A DNA stretch of 64,000 bases from Terrimicrobium sacchariphilum. Its GTDB lineage: Bacteria; Verrucomicrobiota; Verrucomicrobiia; Chthoniobacterales; Terrimicrobiaceae. Shown piece by piece: positions 37,118 through 44,538 of this stretch. Below the pieces are notes generated by a model that saw only the letters and a program-made list of their open reading frames with translations, had not been told where the DNA came from and did no database searches. Where the stretch lies: assembly GCF_001613545.1 (NCBI RefSeq), contig NZ_BDCO01000002.1, positions 806,001 through 870,000 of the forward strand. Direction: 5' to 3'. Positions within the stretch are counted from its first letter, which is position 1. Each line of letters begins with the position of its first letter. A program made the translations under genes and the position numbers.

Positions 37118-37444
37118 CTAATCATCGTGGTGGGTGGTGTCCTTGGGGTGGGTGGAGTTGAGGAGGGAGCGGATCTCGCGGTCGAAGTCGCCCTTGAGCC
37201 GGAGGAGGATTTCCTCAGCCTCGTAGTATTCCTCGTCGGTGAGGTCGATCTCGTCTCCCTCGATGTAAAGGTAGTCGCCGGTGTGCTCGAGCTCGAGGCC
37301 GCCGCGGCGGGTGGTCCAGCGCTTTTCCTCGATGTCGCTGGTGACGGTGGCGATGAGGTCATGGCGCGAGTCGCGGGTGATCTCAACGGGGAACTCGTAT
37401 TCGATACCGGCCTCCTCACGGAGGATGAACAGGGTGGCAATCAT
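37118..37444 (-). CDS. small acidic hypothetical protein
   Basis: 108 residues; the ATG overlaps the stop of the upstream gene (ATGA). It opens with beta strands (MIATLFILREEAGIEYEFPV) and turns strongly acidic (YIEGDEIDLTDEEYYEAEEI), ending in DDTTHHDD-like residues. No family is recognised. The tight overlap and acidic make-up suit a phage or plasmid accessory operon. Confidence 0.65.
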   Translation of the reverse strand: MIATLFILREEAGIEYEFPVEITRDSRHDLIATVTSDIEEKRWTTRRGGLELEHTGDYLYIEGDEIDLTDEEYYEAEEILLRLKGDFDREIRSLLNSTHPKDTTHHDD

Positions 37445-37965
37445 GGCTGCGGGTCTTTCGGGATGGTGGTTTCGTTGGTCGGGATTTGGTCGCTTTGCGG
37501 GTTGCTGCTGGTATCCGGCTGGCTGACCAGAGCGGCAGGCCGGGATGGCGGTTGCAGGGACAGGTCAATAAGATGGCGGACCTGTGCGCTGCGGGAGCGG
37601 TGGGATGCCCGGGCGGCCTGGCTAAAGGCCTCATAGGTTGCCTCGTCGACATGCGTGCCGATGAAGCGCAGGGGCGGGCGCGTTTTTTGCGGTGGTTCAG
37701 TTTTCAATTTTCGGATGTGTGTGGTGTCGCCGGCCGCGGGTGCAGATGAGCCCCGGGTGTGCGGGCGAGCGGGTTGATTCTTTTGAGACGGGAGGCGGCT
37801 CGGTGGGCGGCGTGTTATTCGGTGCTGGCTGTGTCGCCGCTGTCTCGCTGTCCTGCGTTGTTCAGGATTGGGACTCGGCTGGCAGCAGCTCGGTGGGAGT
37901 CGCTGGCGCGGTGTTGGGTGTATTGACCTTGCCGCCTTTTTTCCGTCGCGGAGGCGGGGACTCAT
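37441..37965 (-). CDS. ribbon-helix-helix-like small protein, start uncertain
   Basis: Up to 174 residues from the ATG at 37965. The first 85 residues are Arg/Pro/Gln-rich and overlap the upstream gene by 104 bp, so translation may begin later, for example at a TTG near 37696. The convincing part is PPLRFIGTHVDEATYEAFSQAARA then RSAQVRHLIDLSL, a beta strand followed by two helices as in RHH DNA-binding proteins (MetJ/Arc/CopG type). Its stop overlaps the next gene's start. Confidence 0.55.
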   Translation of the reverse strand: MSPRLRDGKKAARSIHPTPRQRLPPSCCQPSPNPEQRRTARQRRHSQHRITRRPPSRLPSQKNQPARPHTRGSSAPAAGDTTHIRKLKTEPPQKTRPPLRFIGTHVDEATYEAFSQAARASHRSRSAQVRHLIDLSLQPPSRPAALVSQPDTSSNPQSDQIPTNETTIPKDPQP

Positions 37966-38269
37966 TCAGAGGGACGTTGCCCGGGGACTCGCATTTCCCT
38001 GGCAGGGAGGCATCGCCGACCTTGGCCGCGAGGCGGGCGGTCTCGCGGGAGATCCAGCGGCGGTAGCAACGGCCCATGCAGGCGGCGAAGGTGGTCGGGC
38101 TTTTCTGTACACGCTGGCCTTGGGAGCGCAGCCAGGTGTGGATGGCCTCCCAGCTCCAGCCCTTGCGACGCAGGACATCGACCGCGGGGATGTAGGGTTC
38201 CATCGGCGTGTAGTGACGGGCGGATTTATTCGCGGTCTCGGCAGCGCGGGCGAGGTCATGGGCGTTCAT
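37862..38269 (-). CDS. small helix-turn-helix-like protein of the island operon
   Basis: 135 residues; the ATG overlaps the preceding stop (ATGA). The core YIPAVDVLRRKGWSWEAIHTW, LRSQGQRVQKSPTTFAACMG forms a helix-turn-helix-like unit seen in short plasmid or phage proteins that begin with a growth of the type LR.KG.S...I...L...G. The C-terminus is basic and Pro-rich (PPPRRKKGGKV). A DNA-binding or replication-accessory role is inferred. Confidence 0.6.
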   Translation of the reverse strand: MNAHDLARAAETANKSARHYTPMEPYIPAVDVLRRKGWSWEAIHTWLRSQGQRVQKSPTTFAACMGRCYRRWISRETARLAAKVGDASLPGKCESPGNVPLNESPPPRRKKGGKVNTPNTAPATPTELLPAESQS

Positions 38270-38466
38270 CGGGCGGTGGTGGTTTTCGGGTTGCGGCTGA
38301 TCTGTTTCTCCAAAGTGTATACACCTTTGGACAAAAAAAGCTCGAAGACGTCGGCGAGGCTGCGGCGGGAGGCGGCAGCGATGCGGTCGAGCTGGTGGTG
38401 GAGGGAGGGCGCGATGTGGGCGCGCACCTCGGCGCTAGGCCTTGCGGGTGGGGTGGCGTTTTTCAT
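38266..38466 (-). CDS. small RHH-like protein
   Basis: 66 residues from the ATG at 38466. ARPSAEVRAHIAPSLHHQLD and RIAAASRRSLADVFELFLSK follow the RHH order of strand, helix, turn, helix. It overlaps the upstream gene by 32 bp and the downstream gene by 4 bp. The palindrome GTGTATACAC (38315-38324) lies inside its 3' part. Confidence 0.6.
   Translation of the reverse strand: MKNATPPARPSAEVRAHIAPSLHHQLDRIAAASRRSLADVFELFLSKGVYTLEKQISRNPKTTTAR
38315..38324. promoter_or_regulatory. palindrome GTGTATACAC, copy 1
   Basis: Perfect 10-bp palindrome inside a 13-bp stretch AAGTGTATACACC that is repeated exactly at 38630-38642. It is a candidate operator for the RHH proteins encoded around it. Confidence 0.5.
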
Positions 38467-38614
38467 AGTGGTGGACTTGTTCCTCGAGGATTTTTTCGAT
38501 GAGCGCGGAAAGCGGGATGTCGAGTTCATTGGCCACCAGCATGAGCCGGGCCTTGAGGTCCTTGTGTATCCAGCCCGAGATGGCTCGTTTGTCCTGGTCG
38601 CGTTGGTTGGCCAT
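38435..38614 (-). CDS. ribbon-helix-helix-like small protein
   Basis: 59 residues from the ATG at 38614; an ATG at 38644 would start inside the palindrome at 38632. KRAISGWIHKDLKARLMLVA and LDIPLSALIEKILEEQVHHY are a clear strand-helix-turn-helix RHH pattern. First gene of the overlapping minus-strand run 38.6-37.1 kb, with a palindrome at its 5' end that may be its autoregulatory site. Confidence 0.65.
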   Translation of the reverse strand: MANQRDQDKRAISGWIHKDLKARLMLVANELDIPLSALIEKILEEQVHHYEKRHPTRKA

Positions 38615-38807
38615 GGCAATATGGTTCGGAAGTGTATACACCATTAGTCTCAGGCGTCAACCGGCTTTTGAGGATTTTTGCGGATTGATCGATGAAGCCG
38701 GAGCCATCGGAGAGCTCGTGGAGGAGGAAGCGGGCGAGGCAGGCGGGGTCGACGCCATGGCGCGCCGCGGCCTCGCGGAGTTCGGCGGGCAGTTCGGGAA
38801 TTTCCAT
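38526..38807 (-). CDS. hypothetical small protein overlapping the RHH gene
   Basis: 93 residues from the ATG at 38807. The N-terminal part (MEIPELPAELREAAARHGVD, ACLARFLLHELSDGSGFID) is helical and plausible. The last 30 residues run through the RHH gene in another frame and are less so. It may be a real gene with an overlapping 3' end or a decayed one. Confidence 0.4.
   Translation of the reverse strand: MEIPELPAELREAAARHGVDPACLARFLLHELSDGSGFIDQSAKILKSRLTPETNGVYTSEPYCHGQPTRPGQTSHLGLDTQGPQGPAHAGGQ
38632..38641. promoter_or_regulatory. palindrome GTGTATACAC, copy 2
   Basis: Identical to the palindrome at 38315-38324, including flanks AA and C. It lies just upstream of the RHH gene that starts at 38614. 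Confidence 0.55.
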
Positions 38808-39041
38808 GCCGTGAGAATGCCGGGCAGGGAAAGGAATGACAACGGAGGGGGTGCGATTTGGGTGCAAGGCAGGGGGATGAGTTATTCACAGGGATTTTGC
38901 GTGTGGGTACTTATTTCTGTGTCGAAGGCGCTCCGGTTCCCGAGGCGTGAAGGGAAGAGTGGCTGATGAAATGGAGGCTGGCGGGGTGTTTCAGAGGGCG
39001 CGGCCGGGGCGCGGGAACGAGATGGCGGGCTGCAAAAATGA

Positions 39042-39066
39042 CGCTAAGCGAGATTTTTGCTTAGCG
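39042..39066. repeat. inverted repeat CGCTAAGC/GCTTAGCG
   Basis: Perfect 8-bp arms with a 9-nt T-rich spacer in the gap between the minus-strand small genes and the plus-strand RHH gene. It may be an operator or part of a terminator. Confidence 0.45.
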
Positions 39067-39263
39067 GGGAAGTCTTAGTTGGTGGCGGCAGCTCCTGGGA
39101 AGATCCCGGCTGAGGCACGGGTGGCTGCGTGTGCGCCGGGCAGGTACTGGCCCATTCATCGGAGAAGGGCGCCGGGAGCATGTGCTGGAGCGCGGCGCGG
39201 GACGGCAGGGAGTCCTTCCGGAGGGACTGGCGCTGATGGAGCGCGAGGTTGGCAGATGCGGAA

Positions 39264-39321
39264 TTGACACCTTCCGCCAGGCTGTACGTATGGCTACGAT
39301 GCTATTACGTAATGGTACGTA
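39264..39321 (+). promoter_or_regulatory. TTGACA box with three TACGTA motifs
   Basis: TTGACA at 39264-39269 is followed by TACGTA at 39285-39290, TTACGTAA at 39305-39312 and TACGTA at 39316-39321. The clustering of one 6-bp palindrome within 37 bp suggests a regulated promoter for the transcript that ends at the terminator at 39601. Confidence 0.35.
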
Positions 39322-39600
39322 TTCGGTTGAAAATAAGTCGTTTATGTCGATGTTTTCGCCTTGATGGGAGAGGGGGAGGTGTAGGAGGTTGGGCTTGCCC
39401 GAGGGGAGCTTTGGCTCCTGCTACTACGCGGGATGGATCGATGCTGTTGGGGGGATGGAGGTCCCTGGGACGAGTGCCGGATCGGTGGTGCAAACTGCCT
39501 GGATGGGCGCGAACCTGGAGCCTCTGATCCGCTGGCGGGGTGAACATCGGTGCGTTCCGCGAGTGGCCATCGGGCACCAAAGTTTAGTTGAGAAACGCCA

Positions 39601-39649
39601 AATCCGGCGCGGTGGGTGAGGTGCCTTCCGCGCCGGATTATTGGTTTTT
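39601..39649 (+). terminator. strong rho-independent terminator
   Basis: AATCCGGCGCGG (39601-39612) pairs perfectly with CCGCGCCGGATT (39628-39639), followed by ATTGGTTTTT. The T-run is on the plus strand, but no well-supported plus-strand gene lies upstream; the stretch 39330-39600 could be a non-coding RNA or a small unrecognised gene. Confidence 0.75.
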
Positions 39650-39764
39650 GGGGGAATGATACGCATGGCGAAGGCGGTCTGCGTGGGTGAGTGAGATTTT
39701 TTTCCCGACGAGTGCATTTTCCGGGTTGGTGCGGGGGATCGGGATCGTGTATTTTCATGATGTT

Positions 39765-40118
39765 ATGGAAAGCCAGAATGTGACATTTCGCGTGCCGGTC
39801 TCGATCGGAGAGTGCCTGCCGAAGAGACTGCAGGAGTTGGGGATGACGCGGAGCGAGTACCTGCTTTCCCTCATTCGCTATGACCTGTCGATCGCGAAGC
39901 CACACCATACGACGGGGGATTTTCACCGGCTGACCTTTGATGAGCGCGACCGCATCGACCGCGAGATCGCCAAGGCGTACCTGAGCGGCGAGTCGCTGGG
40001 CGGGTCGTGGTTTGAGAATCGCGTGAAGGAGGCGGCGAAGGAACTCTCGCTCCCCCAGGAGCCCGCGCCGTCCAAGGTGGGGGAAAAGCTGCGCAAGCGG
40101 CTGCGCTCGGGGAAGTAA
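39765..40118 (+). CDS. ribbon-helix-helix-type regulator
   Basis: 117 residues from the ATG at 39765. ESQNVTFRVPVSIGECLPKR, LQELGMTRSEYLLSLIRYDL is a clear RHH unit (strand, helix A, LGMTRSEY turn, helix B). A charged helical C-terminus follows (RIDREIAKAYLSGESLGGSW, VGEKLRKRLRSGK). It is transcribed away from the minus-strand RHH run and toward the phage genes. It probably acts as a repressor or partition-type protein. Confidence 0.75.
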   Translation: MESQNVTFRVPVSIGECLPKRLQELGMTRSEYLLSLIRYDLSIAKPHHTTGDFHRLTFDERDRIDREIAKAYLSGESLGGSWFENRVKEAAKELSLPQEPAPSKVGEKLRKRLRSGK

Positions 40119-40138
40119 CCGAAGACCATTTTCACAGA

Positions 40139-40266
40139 AGATCGCAAAGGACGCAAAGGGGGGTGCCGACCGCACGGGCTGCGGGGCGATGCGATTTTCG
40201 CGCGCGCCTCGCGATCACGGATTTAAAGACAGGATCGAACAAAGAGGCAGCGAAGGGAGCGAAGAT
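40139..40266 (+). repeat. dispersed repeat element, copy 1
   Basis: The ends ATCGCAAAGGACGCAAAG and CCTCGCGATCAC...AAGACAGGATCGAACAAAGAG recur in inverted orientation at 40735-40870, while the middle differs. CGCAAAG-type repeats of this sort are scattered in intergenic DNA of Verrucomicrobia and Planctomycetes. Confidence 0.6.
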
Positions 40267-40734
40267 GAAGCCGACTTCCGGCACTGGTTTGGTGGATGGT
40301 TGTCCATTTCCCACGAAATGGACCTCTTGCCGATGCTGGCTGAAAGCAATGGGGCTGGAGCAGATGAAATCAGTCTGTAGTCAAAGCTCGGCGGTGGCGA
40401 GGGCTGTCCTGCGCTTCAGCGGCTTGGGAGGCTGGAATCCTTACCGCCTCCCGGTCTTCCGGTGGCCGCGTTTTATTCCACCAGCGTGAGGAGTCTGGGA
40501 TTTCACGGCTCAGAAGGATTGGACGGGGTCGGTCAGGGTGGAGGGTTTTACGGCGAAGGTGTAGTCGCCCTTGGGCCGCCGGGGATAGACGTTGGCGGCA
40601 GATGGCGCGGCTCGTCGGTCTGGGGCGTTGGTGGGTATTTGGAAGCCGAAGGCGCGGCATCGGAGGGGTGGCCGCCAGTGTCTTCGAGGTGCAGCATCCT
40701 GTGTCTCGCCGAGCCTGGCTCTGGCAGAGGTCTT

Positions 40735-40870
40735 CTGCCTTCCCTTTGTTTTCTTCGCTTCCTCTTTGTTCGATTCTGTCTTGAGAAACTGTGATCGCGA
40801 GGCGGGCGGGAGGTTGGCGGCGAGGGGTGGCTGCGCGGGCAGGCCGATCCTTTGCGTTCTTTGCGACCTT
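40735..40870 (-). repeat. dispersed repeat element, inverted copy 2
   Basis: Read on the minus strand this contains GGTCGCAAAGAACGCAAAGG, then GCCTCGCGATCAC, then AAGACAGAATCGAACAAAGAG and GAAGCGAAG, in the same order as copy 1 at 40139-40266. The DNA between the copies (40267-40734) holds no gene I can support. Confidence 0.6.
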
Positions 40871-40965
40871 TTGTAAAAACCTGTCTTGGATTTTGTGTGC
40901 GGTAGCGGTGGTGCCGCTGGTTTTGCATTTCTTGTAAATCTTAGTATTAGGAAATTGTTAGCTGT

Positions 40966-40995
40966 AAGGAGAAACAATCTTGCGTATTTCTCCTT
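40966..40995 (+). promoter_or_regulatory. hairpin AAGGAGAAA/TTTCTCCTT upstream of the phage genes
   Basis: Perfect 9-bp inverted repeat with a 12-nt loop. It contains a ribosome-binding-like AAGGAG and lies about 95 bp before the first phage gene. There is no T-run after it. Confidence 0.35.
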
Positions 40996-41088
40996 GAGGG
41001 TATAAGGAAAGAGGTGTTGCCGGGGTTGCTGGTGCGCGGGGTGCGTGCCGGGGCTGGCCCGGCGGAATTCCCAAGGAAGACCCTTCTT

Positions 41089-41409
41089 ATGCGAGTGAAT
41101 GATCCTCTGTCGAACGCGCTGCTCTGCGAGTGCGTGAACTATTTCTCAAGTCCCAAGGTGCCGAAGGCACCAAAGGAAAACACGGCGCTGTCGAAGATGC
41201 CGGACCCGCCGAAGCTCGACACCACGCCGCCGCCTGCGCCGGAGCCGATCCCGCCCGCGCCGACGACGTCGAAGCTCGAGGTGCAGCAGGCGGAGGACGA
41301 TCAGCGCGAGCAGGCAGCGCGGCGCAAGGGCGTGCGGGCCACGCTGATCGCGGGCGAGACGGGCGGGTTTACCCCGGCCACGGATGGCAAGAAAACCCTG
41401 CTCGGATAA
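41089..41409 (+). CDS. small phage protein upstream of portal
   Basis: 106 residues from the ATG at 41089; an internal ATG at 41197 would leave 70. The middle is a Pro-rich linker (PPKLDTTPPPAPEPIPPAPT) and the end GVRATLIAGETGGFTPATDG then KKTLLG. A short protein ending in GG...(R/K)KTLLG directly before the portal gene is common in podovirus-like clusters. Role unknown, perhaps head assembly. Confidence 0.65.
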   Translation: MRVNDPLSNALLCECVNYFSSPKVPKAPKENTALSKMPDPPKLDTTPPPAPEPIPPAPTTSKLEVQQAEDDQREQAARRKGVRATLIAGETGGFTPATDGKKTLLG

Positions 41410-41425
41410 GTCGATACAAATTTCC

Positions 41426-43114
41426 ATGAATGAAAAAATGACGGATGCCAGGCCGATCCTGGCGCGATGGGAGGGGATGAAGGCGAAGCGCTCGACGTGG
41501 GACGCATACTGGCAGCGCATCGCGGACTACGTGATGCCGCGCAAGGCGAACATCACGCGGCAGAACGCGACGCCGGGCGACTCGGTGGCGGACAACCTCT
41601 TTGACACGACGGCGGTGTATGCAAACCAGACGCTGGCCAATGGCATGCTGGCCTACATGACTCCGGCGGACGGCCAGTGGTTCAGCTTTTCCCCGCCGCC
41701 GGAGAAGGAGGGCGACGACGAGGTGGCGCAGTGGCTGCAGAGGTGCACGGAGATCACACAGCGGAACCTGGCGAACTCCAACTTCTACTCGGAAATCCAC
41801 GAGCTGTACTTCGACGACGGCGCGTTTGGCACCGGGACGCTCATCGCGCTGCCGGGGCGGAATTTCCCGCTGAACTTCCAGTGTCTCCCGGCGGGGTCGT
41901 ATTGCCTCGCGGAGAACGAGGAGCGGCTGGTGGATACGTGCTTCCGCGAGTTTCGGCTCACGGCGGAGCAGGCGGCGGAGAAATTCGGCGAGGAGCGGCT
42001 GAGCGAAAAGATGCGCACGGACCTGGCGAAGATCCGCGCGACGGGCAGCGGGAGCGAGAGGGAATACACGTTCCTTCACGCCGTCTATCCGCGCGGGGCG
42101 CAGGAGCGCGAGAGCGGGAAGCTCGACGGGCGCAACAAGCCGTATGCCTCGGTGTACCTGGAGCCGGAGTGCCGCCATGTCATCAGCGAGGGGGGCTTTG
42201 ACGAAAAGCCGTTTTTTGCCACGCGGCATGCGCGCTGGGGTTCGGAGGTGTGGGGCATCTCGCCGAGTTGGATGGCGCTGCCGGAGGCGCGTCAGCTCAA
42301 TCACCTCGTGAAACACATGGACGCGCTGGCGGAGGTGAAGGCGTGGCCGCGCATCCTCGCGCCCGGCGACATGGAGGGCGAGATGGATCTCGACGCGGGC
42401 GGGGTGACGTTCTTTGACCCGTCGAGCCCGAACTCCGTGCCGCGCGAATGGGCGACGGCGGGGGATTACAACATCGGGCTGGAGCGGGAGAAGCGGAAGC
42501 AGGAGGCGATCGAGCGTGCGTACCATGTGCCGCTCTTCAACATGTTCTCGCAGATCGAGCGCCAGATGACGGCGCGCGAGGTGGCGGAGCGGAGCGCGGA
42601 GAAGCTCAACCAGTTCACTCCGGCCTTCACCCGCAAGACGACGGAGCTGCTCACGCCGCTGCTGCGGTGTGTCTTCAACCTGCAACTGCGGGGCGGGATG
42701 CTGCCGCCGCCGCCGGAGGGAATGATCGCGCGGGACGCGACGGGCGAGGCCTTCCTGGCGCAGCCGGAGATCGCGTATAATTCCCGCGTGGCCCTGGCCA
42801 TCCGGGCGCAGGCGAATATTGCCTTCTCCCGGTCCATGGAGCTAAGCGCGGCGCTGGCGCAGGCGCGGCCCGATGTGCTGGACCATTACGATGTGGACCG
42901 CATCGCCCGCGACGGGGCGCGCAATGACGGGCTGCCGGCGGACTGGCTGCTGCCGATGGACAAGGTGGAGGAGATCCGCGCCGGTCGCGCGCAGGCCCAG
43001 GCCCAGGCGCAGCAGCAGCAGGCGCTCATGGCGGCGGCGGACGCAGCGGGCAAGGCGGGCAGCGTGAAACCCGACAGCGTGGTGGCGCAGATGCTCGCGG
43101 GAGGTGCGCAATGA
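41426..43114 (+). CDS. phage portal (head-tail connector) protein, podovirus type
   Basis: 562 residues from the ATG at 41426. ILARWEGMKAKRSTWDAYWQ, IADYVMPRKANIT and FDTTAVYANQTLANGMLAYM are typical openings of T7/BPP-1-type portal proteins (Head-tail_con family). The clip/wing region follows, with KHMDALAEVKAWPRILAPGD and REVAERSAEKLNQFTPAFTR near the C-terminus and a Gln/Ala-rich tail (RAQAQAQAQQQQALMAAADA). Normal full length. It forms the dodecameric DNA channel of a head. Its stop overlaps the next start (ATGA). Confidence 0.92.
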   Translation: MNEKMTDARPILARWEGMKAKRSTWDAYWQRIADYVMPRKANITRQNATPGDSVADNLFDTTAVYANQTLANGMLAYMTPADGQWFSFSPPPEKEGDDEVAQWLQRCTEITQRNLANSNFYSEIHELYFDDGAFGTGTLIALPGRNFPLNFQCLPAGSYCLAENEERLVDTCFREFRLTAEQAAEKFGEERLSEKMRTDLAKIRATGSGSEREYTFLHAVYPRGAQERESGKLDGRNKPYASVYLEPECRHVISEGGFDEKPFFATRHARWGSEVWGISPSWMALPEARQLNHLVKHMDALAEVKAWPRILAPGDMEGEMDLDAGGVTFFDPSSPNSVPREWATAGDYNIGLEREKRKQEAIERAYHVPLFNMFSQIERQMTAREVAERSAEKLNQFTPAFTRKTTELLTPLLRCVFNLQLRGGMLPPPPEGMIARDATGEAFLAQPEIAYNSRVALAIRAQANIAFSRSMELSAALAQARPDVLDHYDVDRIARDGARNDGLPADWLLPMDKVEEIRAGRAQAQAQAQQQQALMAAADAAGKAGSVKPDSVVAQMLAGGAQ

Positions 43115-43422
43115 CGGAGGAGGCAAAATCGCGCAAAGTCGAGCGGGCCCGCGAGAGGCAGCGGCTGGTGAATGCCGCACGGCGGGTGCTGGAGAGCGAG
43201 GATGGCCAGGTACTGATGGAGCACCTGGCGACGACCTTCCGCGTGAACGAACGGGTCTTCACCCCCGTGCGCTCGGGCGCGGATGTCTATGCCTACGACC
43301 CGATCACGGCGGCGCTGGCCGATGGGGCGAGGGCGGTGGTGCTGCACCTGCAGGGGCTCGCCACCGCTCCCGCCCAGGGGGATGCGAATATCGAGGAACC
43401 CGCCCTCACCGTCAAAAAATGA
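43111..43422 (+). CDS. Bbp19-like phage protein
   Basis: 103 residues, 4-bp overlap with the portal gene. AARRVLESEDGQVLMEHLAT is the helix-DG-helix core of the Bbp19-like family that follows the portal in BPP-1-type phages; PITAALADGARAVVLHLQGL is the second half. Function in these phages is not known in detail. Confidence 0.75.
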   Translation: MTEEAKSRKVERARERQRLVNAARRVLESEDGQVLMEHLATTFRVNERVFTPVRSGADVYAYDPITAALADGARAVVLHLQGLATAPAQGDANIEEPALTVKK

Positions 43423-43598
43423 AGCGCACTTCCGTAAAGAAAGAGAAACCGACCCGTGTAGGATCAGGCAATATTCCGCCCGAGCCCGCGCAGGACCCGC
43501 GCTTCGGCGATCTCACGCCGGAGTGGATCGCGTGGTACCGCGCCACGCGCACGCCGGAGGAATTCGCCGCCCGCTACGCGCATCGCGGCATCAAGTAA
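43419..43598 (+). CDS. small phage protein of unknown function
   Basis: 59 residues, overlapping the previous stop by 4 bp. Basic N-terminus (MKRTSVKKEKPTRVG) then DPRFGDLTPEWIAWYRATRT and EEFAARYAHRGIK. Short proteins with an LTPEW...WYR..RT.EEF pattern occur in phage head modules. Nothing more can be said. Confidence 0.65.
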   Translation: MKRTSVKKEKPTRVGSGNIPPEPAQDPRFGDLTPEWIAWYRATRTPEEFAARYAHRGIK

Positions 43599-43647
43599 AC
43601 CCCGACAACCCTTACGCAAACCTAGAAACCCGACTTACTGAAAAACC

Positions 43648-44517
43648 ATGGAGACATTGACTGATACCCTGACGACCGAAACCGCCACGACGAACGCTGC
43701 AACCCAAACCACCGCGTCCGCGACGCAAGCGCCCGCCGCGAGCCCGCAGGAGGCGGCGGGATTTGTCCGCGAGGATGGGACGTTCGCGCCCGGCTGGACG
43801 GCGCGGCTGCCGGAGGAGCTGGGCGAGTACCGCGACAGCCTGGGGAAATTCAAGACCGTGGGCGACCTGGCCAAGAGCTACCGCCAGCTCGAGGCGTGGC
43901 GCAGCGGCAAGGGGACCTTCGTGCCGGGCAAGGACGCGACGCCGGAGGAGGTGGCGAGTTACCGCAAGGCGATGGGCGTGCCCGATGCGCCGGAGGGCTA
44001 CCGCATCCGGCCGGAGGCGCTCCCCGAGGGCATGGAGTGGAACGACGACCGGGCGCGCGGCGTGCTGGAGATCGCGCACCGGCACAACATCCCCGAGGCC
44101 GCGCTGCGCGAGCTGGCGGGCTGGCAGCTCCAGCAGGAGCAGGCGCTCGTGCGCGTGGCGACGGAATCCGCCCGCCGCGATCTCCAGGAGGGCCAGCGCG
44201 TGCTGAAGGAAAAATGGGGCGACCAGTACGACGCGAATATCAAGCTCGCCATCCAGGCCGCCACGGTGGCCGGGGTCGATCCGCGCTCGGTGCCGGGCTT
44301 TGCCGACCCGCAGACGGTGATGGCCTTTGTGAACCTGGCGAAGCGCATCAGCGATGACCAGTTCGTCGCCAGCGGACGCAGCAGCGCGCTCGGCAAGGGA
44401 GGCGCGGCGGAGGCTCGCGAGATCCAGACGAACCCCGACCATTCCCTCTACAAACGCTACCACGGCGGCGACACCGACACGGTCGAGTACGTGCGCTCCC
44501 TCCTGCGCCAGGGATAA
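43648..44517 (+). CDS. phage scaffolding-like head assembly protein
   Basis: 289 residues. A Thr/Ala-rich disordered start is followed by FAPGWTARLPEELGEYRDSL, GKFKTVGDLAKSYRQLEAW and YRKAMGVPDAPEGYRI, which is the usual sequence order of podovirus scaffolding proteins. A long helical part rich in Glu/Gln/Arg completes it. In related phages the major capsid gene comes directly after; here it does not. Confidence 0.8.
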   Translation: METLTDTLTTETATTNAATQTTASATQAPAASPQEAAGFVREDGTFAPGWTARLPEELGEYRDSLGKFKTVGDLAKSYRQLEAWRSGKGTFVPGKDATPEEVASYRKAMGVPDAPEGYRIRPEALPEGMEWNDDRARGVLEIAHRHNIPEAALRELAGWQLQQEQALVRVATESARRDLQEGQRVLKEKWGDQYDANIKLAIQAATVAGVDPRSVPGFADPQTVMAFVNLAKRISDDQFVASGRSSALGKGGAAEAREIQTNPDHSLYKRYHGGDTDTVEYVRSLLRQG

Positions 44518-44538
44518 GGCGATACAATAGGAGGCAAT

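Noticed and set aside
36642-37121. Plus-strand frame opposite the 139-residue gene
   Set aside because: Only its first part looks natural, its end is Arg/Gly-rich, and the direction is against the small-gene run. The choice remains uncertain.
40370-40977. Overlapping minus-strand frames between the two repeat copies
   Set aside because: Frames run through the repeats and lack start signals; at most decayed fragments.
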